A stretch of DNA of 64,000 bases from Corynebacterium callunae DSM 20147 (GTDB lineage: Bacteria; Actinomycetota; Actinomycetes; Mycobacteriales; Mycobacteriaceae): contig NC_020553.1 in the NCBI RefSeq assembly GCF_000344785.1, positions 1-64,000 on the forward strand, in the 5' to 3' direction. Position numbers and translations under genes: made by a program. The notes under the pieces were generated by a model. The model searched no databases and had not been told where the DNA came from. It was given only the letters and a program-made list of their open reading frames with translations. Below, piece after piece: positions 57,550-64,000 of this stretch. The stretch's first letter is position 1. Each line of letters begins with the position of its first letter.

Positions 57550-58356
57550 ATGATGGATAAGAAAAAGAATTACCTCTGGGTGATCATTGTCGCGGTGATT
57601 GCTGTTGTTGCCGTTGTAGGCGCGGTACTGTTTATGCGCTCTAGTGATGGAAGTGCTCCTGGAGATCAGGCGACATCACAGACCTCTACTACGTCTACAA
57701 GTAGTGCTGCACCTGGAAACTCTAAATCCTCCAAGACGCTATCAACTGATATTTGGGGCCGAAAAATTGTATCTAGGTCTGAAACTGGTGAGCCCATTGG
57801 AAAGTTAAATCCGCAGGGCGATTCTTGTGCGATTACACCCGAGGTAGAGATTCAAACCGCACATGGTGCAGCAACGTTATGGTCACGTACTGATGGGCCT
57901 TCTGAAATTAAAGAAGGTGTTCCTAGCGGATATGCCCACACGGCAACAGGCGCTGCATTAGCAGGGTGGAACAACCGCTTATTGCTTTTTGCCGGTGGTG
58001 ATGTTTCTCGTGCAATTTCAAATGTTGTCACTGCTGGAGATGAACAAAAGACGGAAGAGTTGCGTTCTAGCTTTGCTGCAGGTTCCGATGATTCTTCTCA
58101 AGCTTTAACAAAACTCACAGCTCCCGAAGCTGTCAGGGTGCTGTCTTGCGATGACGAGTTCGTGGTCGTGGATTTTGCTCACAAGATTTTCGGGGATGAA
58201 AATGGCAAGTCTGACGTCATGCAGTGGGATATTATGCGTGCCTCAATGCAGTGGAATGGCAGTGAATGGGTTCTAGATCTGCGATCATTTCAGCAAAGCG
58301 GCGAGGTCATCACATCTATCAATTCAGTTGATGGGTGGACAAAGTGGCAATACTAA
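57550..58356 (+). CDS. Membrane-anchored paralogue of the conjugation lipoprotein
   Basis: 268 aa. A basic start (MMDKKKNYLWVIIV) is followed by a transmembrane anchor (VIIVAVIAVVAVVGAVLFMR), a Ser/Thr-rich spacer, and an outer domain with SGYAHTATGAALAGWNNRLL that matches the lipoprotein encoded just upstream. FVVVDFAHKIFGDENGKSDV is a further block. The pair probably arose by duplication and makes two outer-face parts of the same apparatus. The end overlaps the VirB6-like start by 22 nt. Confidence 0.75.
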   Translation: MMDKKKNYLWVIIVAVIAVVAVVGAVLFMRSSDGSAPGDQATSQTSTTSTSSAAPGNSKSSKTLSTDIWGRKIVSRSETGEPIGKLNPQGDSCAITPEVEIQTAHGAATLWSRTDGPSEIKEGVPSGYAHTATGAALAGWNNRLLLFAGGDVSRAISNVVTAGDEQKTEELRSSFAAGSDDSSQALTKLTAPEAVRVLSCDDEFVVVDFAHKIFGDENGKSDVMQWDIMRASMQWNGSEWVLDLRSFQQSGEVITSINSVDGWTKWQY

Positions 58357-60044
58357 ATAACCCGTTACTTAGTCATGGCCGCAAATTCATCACTGTTGTC
58401 TTTGTAGTTGTTGCACTAGTTATTGGTGCACCTATAGCTCATTCTCAAGAGACAAATGCCTACGAACAGGGATATGAGCAGTGCCTTAATGAGCAGGAAT
58501 TCACAAGGGGAAACTCTCCCGCCCGCGTTGTCGCTAATGTGTTGCCAGATGCCGTATCTGAGGGGTTGAAAAAGGGCGCATGTATGGATAATGCTGCGTC
58601 AGAGAACCCAGGTGCAGCGTTAGCAACTGCTGTTGGTGCTGCTGCTTCAAAGTTTTGGGGCGACCCAGTCGGTAAACTTACTCAAGCCGTCCTCGAAGGA
58701 AACTCCCAAGCTCTTCAGACCGTCATGACGTTCTGGATGGACTACCGCATTGATAAAAACACCATCGACCAAAACGTCAACGGTGTAAAAAATATTGTTC
58801 TCGGTCTCGCAGGTCTCGCCCTAATTGCTTCCATCATCGTCGGAGGCGGTCGCATGGCGGCTTCCCGACGACAAGGCCTGGCTGAAGGACTAGAAAACAC
58901 AGGTCAAGTTATCGCCACTTACCTACTGTTTTCCCTGCTTATCCCCGGAATGATCGCCGGTGCAGTCGTTGCCTCAGACCAACTATCAGACTGGATTATG
59001 CGCAGCTTTGGTGCAACCAGCGCTGAGCAAATCCTCGGCGGAACAGCGCTTAACGAAAATCAGGCCGGCCCGATAATCATGCTTGCACTTGCAGGTGTCT
59101 CATTCGCTGGCTCGATGATGCAGCTGATCGCCTTGGCCACGAGAACACTGCTTCTCCCGATTGCTGCGGGTCTGACTCCACTTTTTGCGGCATTAACGTT
59201 TACTCAAACCGGTAAACAAGGACTTAATCACCTGGTCTCGCTGATTATTGCGTCCATTGCATTTAAACCAATTTCAGCGTTGCTGTACTCCGTGACCTTT
59301 TGGTACGTCAAAGACGGTGGCGACGGTGTCATGGATGCTTTTGTCACAGCGATCATGATTGGTGCCGCCGGGTTTACGGCTCCAGCCCTGGTTAGAGCTA
59401 TTGCTCCGGTTGTTTCTCAAGCCGGTGGCGGTGGCGCAGCACCTGTTCTCGCAGGTGGTGCTGCGCTCACTGGAGGTGCCCTTGGCTTAGCTGGTGGAGC
59501 ACTTAATGCAGCATCTCGCGGTCTTTCTAGTTCTGGTGGGAAAGCTGCTGGAGCAGCATCTACCGCTGCTGGCAGCGGAGCAAGCATGACGGCCACAGGT
59601 ACTGGTGGCAGTGGCGGTGCAATGGGAAGTAACCCTGGAGGAGGAGGCGGTCGTGTGAGTAGCCCGACTAGCCAAAACACCACAGCTGGTGGCTCTGTAT
59701 CAGGCCGGAGTTCTAGTGGGGCAAGCAGTACTGGTGCTAGTGGCGGTGGTGGAGCTACTGCTACCGGGGCTTCATCAGCGGCAGGTGGTTCAGGACCAAG
59801 CCCTCAGATGCGCCCGGCTGGAGCCAGCGGAGTTGGTGGCCAAGGAGCGACCACACAATCACGCAGTGCCCGTGTGGGATCACAAGCTCGGCAGATCGGA
59901 GCAACCACAGCTCGTACAGGTGCAGGTGTTGCCAACACAGGTGCACGTATGGCCAGGTCAGGAGCAGCAGCAGCACAACGAATTCAATCAATTTTGGATG
60001 AATCCATTGGTGCCCAAGGCACCCACCACGGTGGAAGGAGATAA
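58335..60044 (+). CDS. VirB6/TrbL-like conjugation channel protein
   Basis: 569 aa. A signal-like first helix (FITVVFVVVALVIGAPIAHS) is followed by at least five hydrophobic segments between about 155 and 350 (NIVLGLAGLALIASIIVGGG, ATYLLFSLLIPGMIAGAVVA, and LLLPIAAGLTPLFAALTF). A long C-terminal Gly/Ser/Ala-rich tail (about 365-569) follows, interspersed with Arg near the end. TrbL/VirB6 forms the inner-membrane pore of type IV systems; the low-complexity tail is common in actinobacterial versions. The GTG at 58335 overlaps the previous gene; GTG 58344 is an alternative. Confidence 0.8.
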   Translation: MDKVAILNNPLLSHGRKFITVVFVVVALVIGAPIAHSQETNAYEQGYEQCLNEQEFTRGNSPARVVANVLPDAVSEGLKKGACMDNAASENPGAALATAVGAAASKFWGDPVGKLTQAVLEGNSQALQTVMTFWMDYRIDKNTIDQNVNGVKNIVLGLAGLALIASIIVGGGRMAASRRQGLAEGLENTGQVIATYLLFSLLIPGMIAGAVVASDQLSDWIMRSFGATSAEQILGGTALNENQAGPIIMLALAGVSFAGSMMQLIALATRTLLLPIAAGLTPLFAALTFTQTGKQGLNHLVSLIIASIAFKPISALLYSVTFWYVKDGGDGVMDAFVTAIMIGAAGFTAPALVRAIAPVVSQAGGGGAAPVLAGGAALTGGALGLAGGALNAASRGLSSSGGKAAGAASTAAGSGASMTATGTGGSGGAMGSNPGGGGGRVSSPTSQNTTAGGSVSGRSSSGASSTGASGGGGATATGASSAAGGSGPSPQMRPAGASGVGGQGATTQSRSARVGSQARQIGATTARTGAGVANTGARMARSGAAAAQRIQSILDESIGAQGTHHGGRR

Positions 60045-60050
60045 GTACAC

Positions 60051-61535
60051 ATGAGCGCTATGGACTCCGTTGAAGTTCCGGTCTATTCCCTGGGGCAGCC
60101 GTCACGACGTACTGGCCTGGGTGGATTCTCCATGAAAACCACCGTCATTGGTGGCGTCGGTTTTATCACGTTTTTGCTGCTACAGCTTCTCGGTGCCGGA
60201 AAGATCGGCCTGATCGTTCTCGGTGTCACAGCCTTGATTGCGGTCGTCATTTCTGTCCCTATTGGCGGTCGCTCTCTGGCACAGATGATTGAAATGATCA
60301 TCCAGGACTGGCGATCTCGCTATAAGAAGGAACACATCTATCTCTCTGGCCCATCATCTCGCATTGCTAATGGTCACTACCGTTTGCCAGGTGTGCTGGC
60401 ACGCACTGAAATGCACGCAGCAATAGATGCCGCAGGCCGACCATTCTGCGCTATTTTTGACCGCCCCCGCCGTGAAGCAACCGTATTGCTGAACGTGCAG
60501 CTCTCTGGACAAACAGCGATCACGCAGGAAGAACGCAACATGCAAACCGCTGAATGGGGTCGTTGGCTTGCCTCATTAAGCTTGTCCGGTGACATCATTT
60601 CTATGGCTTTGGTCGTGGCAAGTCGACCAGGCACAGGTGATGTCGTGGCTCAAGAGGTCGCGGCAAATGTCAAAGACTCCGCTCCGGAAATCGCTCGCCG
60701 GATTATGAACGAAGCAGCGGCAACCCTAAGCCAGGGTGCGCCAGAAATCGACGCGCATATAGCACTGACTTTCTCAGTGTCTGTCTCTGGTGCTGATGAC
60801 GTTTCGTTCCTTGACCTTATTGGTATGCGTTTGCCGACACTGTATGAATCATTGTCCTGGTCAGGTATTCAAGCAGCTCCGATGCGAGAAAGTGATGTGT
60901 GTGCTCGGGCACATATGTTTTTCCACCCTTCAGCTGAAAAAGAATTTGAAGAGCTCTCCGTCCACGGAGTAGATCATGGCTTGAGCTGGGAAGATGTCGG
61001 GCCGGCGTGGTGTCAAAAAGACACCACTGTCTATCACCACGACGGGGCAAAGTCGATGACGTGGGAAATGGCTCAGGCTCCGCGCTCAACTTTTGAAGAC
61101 ACCTTGCTTAGTCCTCTGATTGGCCACCATGGCCGCATTGCCCGTAAGCGCGTTGCGCTGGTCTATCGCCCCTTTGAAGCAGGCCAAGGTGCAGGAAGAG
61201 TCGAAGCTGAGCATCAAGACGCGATGGTGGCAGCAAATTCTTCTAAGAAGATTCGATCTGCTGCTGCGGAAATGCGCCTGGAGCACACTGACGCTGCCCG
61301 ACGAGCACAGGCGAGAGGTGCCCAGCTGGGCCGTTACTCGATGTTTGTCACCGTCACCGTCAATGAGGATGAGGATTTGGGCAGCATCAAACATGACGTG
61401 CAGCAGCTTGGTGCTCAATCAAACCTGCGTCTGCGTGTGATGAAACGCCAGCAAGATGCAGCTTTCGCTGTGTCTTGTGGGCTAGGGCAAATCCCGTGGT
61501 CTAAACCGTCCACATCCACCCTGGCTGGAATGTAA
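60051..61535 (+). CDS. SCO6880-like conjugation protein
   Basis: 494 aa. Two N-terminal transmembrane helices (TVIGGVGFITFLLLQLLGAG; GLIVLGVTALIAVVISVPIG) are followed by a long cytosolic domain with conserved-looking PGVLARTEMHAAIDAAGRPF and RRAQARGAQLGRYSMFVTVT. It corresponds to the SCO6880 family found beside VirB4-like ATPases in actinobacterial conjugative elements (PrgI-like front, VirB4-N-like body, no P-loop). GGAAGGAGA precedes the ATG. It likely partners the VirB4-like ATPase two genes downstream. Confidence 0.85.
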   Translation: MSAMDSVEVPVYSLGQPSRRTGLGGFSMKTTVIGGVGFITFLLLQLLGAGKIGLIVLGVTALIAVVISVPIGGRSLAQMIEMIIQDWRSRYKKEHIYLSGPSSRIANGHYRLPGVLARTEMHAAIDAAGRPFCAIFDRPRREATVLLNVQLSGQTAITQEERNMQTAEWGRWLASLSLSGDIISMALVVASRPGTGDVVAQEVAANVKDSAPEIARRIMNEAAATLSQGAPEIDAHIALTFSVSVSGADDVSFLDLIGMRLPTLYESLSWSGIQAAPMRESDVCARAHMFFHPSAEKEFEELSVHGVDHGLSWEDVGPAWCQKDTTVYHHDGAKSMTWEMAQAPRSTFEDTLLSPLIGHHGRIARKRVALVYRPFEAGQGAGRVEAEHQDAMVAANSSKKIRSAAAEMRLEHTDAARRAQARGAQLGRYSMFVTVTVNEDEDLGSIKHDVQQLGAQSNLRLRVMKRQQDAAFAVSCGLGQIPWSKPSTSTLAGM

Positions 61536-61550
61536 TAAGGAGAGTAACTG

Positions 61551-62381
61551 ATGTGGTGGACAAGAAAAAATAAAACAATCCGCACGCTAGCAGGATTAGA
61601 ACGCAGTGAGCTGGCCTCAGCCCGAGATTCCGCAGGATTCGACTTCGCTGCGCTGTTACGACCTGGCACTGCCACAGCACTGCTGAAAGTTGACCCCTCC
61701 GCACCGATTGACGACGAGATGATTTCTGCGTGGGAACGACTCGTCAGCAGGGATTCATCCGTGCTGGCCTGCGAAATGATCAGCTCTGCCACACCTCACG
61801 TCGCTATTACCTGGATGAGGGAAGCAAAAGCAGAGAAAAAAGACGACAGCGAAATTCTCACCCGTCTTGCTACAGTGCTGCCTGATTTTTATGCCAGCAC
61901 TGCTGTGACTTTGACACCGATGACCAAAGACGATGTACGCAGGCTTTTTATCTCAGAATGCTCGCTGGTTTTTGACCACAACCAGTGGCCACACATCAAT
62001 GCTGAGGTGGAAGAATCTTCCAGCGCGATTAGCGTGGACGATCTTAGTTTCGCCAGCTTTGACGTCATGGACGACAGTGGAGTCGATGACCTTCTACGCC
62101 GCTGGTGCAGCGAAGAAGGTGCTGCTAGTGCTCGGTTTAACAGGATTTTCCGGCCCAGTGATACCGATGATCCTGGCCGTCATTGTGGTGTGCTCACCAT
62201 ATTTTCCCCAGGCACTAACCACGAGATTTTAGAACGCATCGTAGATGAAGTTCTTGGTCTCTTAAATCCCGTCCAACGGCTGCGAATACGCAGGCTCTAC
62301 GCACGACAGAATGCAGGTCTCACCGCAGGTCTTGGTATCGGCGCATTCGCGTGGAACGCAACAACAACCCGTGCGGCTTAA
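61551..62381 (+). CDS. Hypothetical conjugation-cluster protein, 276 aa
   Basis: A soluble-looking protein without transmembrane segments. Blocks: GLERSELASARDSAGFDFAA; VDPSAPIDDEMISAWERLVS; a helical end RLRIRRLYARQNAGLTAGLG. I recognise no family; it resembles in tone the non-enzymatic N-terminal domain of VirB4-like proteins. TAAGGAGAG precedes the ATG at 61551. It lies 15 bp from each neighbour in a tight operon, so it is almost certainly part of the transfer apparatus. Confidence 0.7.
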   Translation: MWWTRKNKTIRTLAGLERSELASARDSAGFDFAALLRPGTATALLKVDPSAPIDDEMISAWERLVSRDSSVLACEMISSATPHVAITWMREAKAEKKDDSEILTRLATVLPDFYASTAVTLTPMTKDDVRRLFISECSLVFDHNQWPHINAEVEESSSAISVDDLSFASFDVMDDSGVDDLLRRWCSEEGAASARFNRIFRPSDTDDPGRHCGVLTIFSPGTNHEILERIVDEVLGLLNPVQRLRIRRLYARQNAGLTAGLGIGAFAWNATTTRAA

Positions 62382-62395
62382 CAGGAAGAAAAATC

Positions 62396-64000
62396 ATGAC
62401 GAACACAGAAATGATTCAACTCCATCAGGACATTCTCGACGGCAATCGTGAAGCTCCGTCACGATGGTCAAAAATTGGCCGGGCATATCATCGGTGGAGT
62501 AAAGAAAGCTCCAAGCAGGTAAAAGTCCTTGAAGATAAGCAGCGCCGCGCAGATGGTATCCCACCTGTGCGCGGTGAAAAGACCCACGGTGTGATCAAAC
62601 CTCGCGGACTTACCGGACGCAACGCCGGTTATGCCGCCGTGCAAAGCGGGCCGCAAGAATGGCAAACCACCACCAACTTAGGCTGTGGCTTTAACCCCAA
62701 TGTTGTGGGTGCTCCGGCGCCTGTGATTGGCACTCCACTTGGTCGCCATGTCACCACGGGCGCAGAAATCGCCTGCGACCCTCTGGCGTGGTTTCGTGAG
62801 GGCATTATCGCTAATCCTTCCGCGATGGTGCTCAGCCTGCCAGGCTTAGGCAAGTCCACCTTGATTAGAAAAATGCTGATGGGTGGCGTTGCTGCGGGTC
62901 ACGTCGTTATTGCTGCTGGTGACATTAAAGGGGAATACGTTGGATTTACGAACCAAGTGGGCGGACAGGTCATCACCCTTGGTCATGGTTTAGGTCACCT
63001 CAACCCGCTTGACGTTGGTGCGCTTGGGCGGGTGATTCCACGAATTGAATACGCGCGTGACCACGCAGAAACTTCAGAAGAACGCCACAACCTCGATGAG
63101 TTATTAGAGCGTGCCAAGGAGCAGGTGCATGGTCGTCAGGTCGCTATGGTGTCCATGCTCGTGGGGCTAAGCCGCAACGACAAAATCAAAGATTTCGAGT
63201 CCATGCTTGTTTCTGCTGGGCTTCGTGAGATGTATGACTCCCACGATGTGGACTGGGCAAATCCCCCGATTTTGCGTGATCTCATCGACTTCTTAGAGGT
63301 CGGCAGTAAGAACCTAAAAAAGATTGCCCGTGCCAGGACACCAGAAAAATGGGAGGAGCGCATTGACGATCTCGTTTTATCGCTAAATTCCTTGCTCGAT
63401 GGTGCCACAGGCCAGATCTTTGCTGGTCAAACCACAACACCAATCCGAATTGATACCACGGCTGTATGTATTGACGTTTCCGCCATTGATCGTGGCGATA
63501 AGGCTGTGAAAGCTGCTGTGATGATGGCGTGCTGGAACTCAGCATTTGGTGCAATTGAAGCAGCCCATATGCTCACCGACGCAGGTCTTGAACCTCAGCG
63601 GTATTTCGCTATCGCGCTTGATGAGCTGTGGCAGGTGTTAGCCTCAGCACCCGGAATGGTGGGGCAAATTGATGCCTTGACCAGGCTTAATCGCACGTCA
63701 GCGACAAGCCTGTATTTGATCACCCACACATTCAAGGACATGGAAGCACTTCCTACAGAAGAAGATCGAAAAACCGCTATGGGATTTATTGATCGTGCGG
63801 GAATGGTGATCTGTGGTGGGCTACCGTCATCAGAGCTAGACATCCTCAGCGAACAGCTGATGTTTTCTCCTGCTGAGGCACAGATGATCACCTCATGGAG
63901 TAAAGGTGCGCCTCCTAAACGTTCTCGCACCAGAGGTGCTGTAGCAACGCCTCCTGGCCGTGGCCGATTCATGATCAAACCCTCTAAAGATGGCTCACCA
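62396..64000 (+). CDS. VirB4/TraC-like conjugation ATPase, cut by the window end
   Basis: The first 535 codons are present; no stop is reached. P-loop LSLPGLGKSTLIRK (about 145-158), followed by AAGDIKGEYVGF typical of the VirB4/HerA group, then LNPLDVGALGRVI. The Walker B region is RYFAIALDELWQVLASAPG (about 405), and LYLITHTFKDMEAL follows where the sensor motif lies. It powers pilus assembly or substrate movement in type IV secretion. GGAAGAAA precedes the ATG at 62396. Confidence 0.85.
   Translation, partial: MTNTEMIQLHQDILDGNREAPSRWSKIGRAYHRWSKESSKQVKVLEDKQRRADGIPPVRGEKTHGVIKPRGLTGRNAGYAAVQSGPQEWQTTTNLGCGFNPNVVGAPAPVIGTPLGRHVTTGAEIACDPLAWFREGIIANPSAMVLSLPGLGKSTLIRKMLMGGVAAGHVVIAAGDIKGEYVGFTNQVGGQVITLGHGLGHLNPLDVGALGRVIPRIEYARDHAETSEERHNLDELLERAKEQVHGRQVAMVSMLVGLSRNDKIKDFESMLVSAGLREMYDSHDVDWANPPILRDLIDFLEVGSKNLKKIARARTPEKWEERIDDLVLSLNSLLDGATGQIFAGQTTTPIRIDTTAVCIDVSAIDRGDKAVKAAVMMACWNSAFGAIEAAHMLTDAGLEPQRYFAIALDELWQVLASAPGMVGQIDALTRLNRTSATSLYLITHTFKDMEALPTEEDRKTAMGFIDRAGMVICGGLPSSELDILSEQLMFSPAEAQMITSWSKGAPPKRSRTRGAVATPPGRGRFMIKPSKDGSP

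Overview
The window looks like a large mosaic conjugative plasmid, or plasmid cointegrate, from Corynebacterium or a close mycolic-acid relative. The pointers are CmtR-type regulators, many promoters placed for leaderless mRNAs, a mycobacterial-type cutinase, an actinobacterial (SCO6880-type) conjugation apparatus, and corynebacterial-style IS6, IS30 and IS630 elements. Roughly the first 22 kb is clearly GC-rich; the rest is closer to balanced composition and some cargo is AT-rich, so the parts have different origins.

1-17.6 kb is metal and thiol cargo. It holds a CmtR fragment at the edge, a serine resolvase with a res-like region, a MerR regulator with an ACR3-like efflux permease, an unrecognised 396-aa gene, a decayed IS6 copy, a VKOR/DsbA-like oxidative-folding pair with an ArsR regulator, an M23 peptidase, a CopD-CtaG fusion divergent from CopC, a complete CmtR with its P1B ATPase, a SURF1 protein, and a second His-rich P1B ATPase. 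Together these cover envelope copper and thiol handling, cytochrome-oxidase assembly and Cd/Pb/Zn-type export.

17.8-21.9 kb is an insertion-sequence nest: an intact IS630 element, an IS701 remnant, and a dead IS3 element split by an intact IS30 element.

22-31.4 kb is a defence island. It has a Gabija-like pair (OLD/TOPRIM nuclease and UvrD-like helicase), a divergent HTH gene and a GIY-YIG nuclease gene, two IS6 copies bracketing an AT-rich secreted-peptide/membrane-protein pair, and a DUF262-HEPN pair.

31.6-48.8 kb is plasmid backbone. It has a DEDDh exonuclease, ParA with a small partner between AT-rich palindromes, RepA with eight 22-bp iterons, a small RHH operon, a 2080-aa methyltransferase-helicase that seems to carry a second gene in another frame, a type III restriction-modification system on the opposite strand, and a second replicase of the pBL1/ColE2 type.

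48.8-64 kb begins with an ImmA/IrrE - DUF6545-like membrane protein - PAP2-like module facing two XRE regulators. A secreted repeat protein follows, then the conjugation operon: cutinase, DUF6668-like ATPase, small membrane proteins, lipoprotein, VirB6/TrbL-like channel, SCO6880-like protein and a VirB4-like ATPase cut by the window end. No relaxase, coupling protein or oriT was recognised inside the window.
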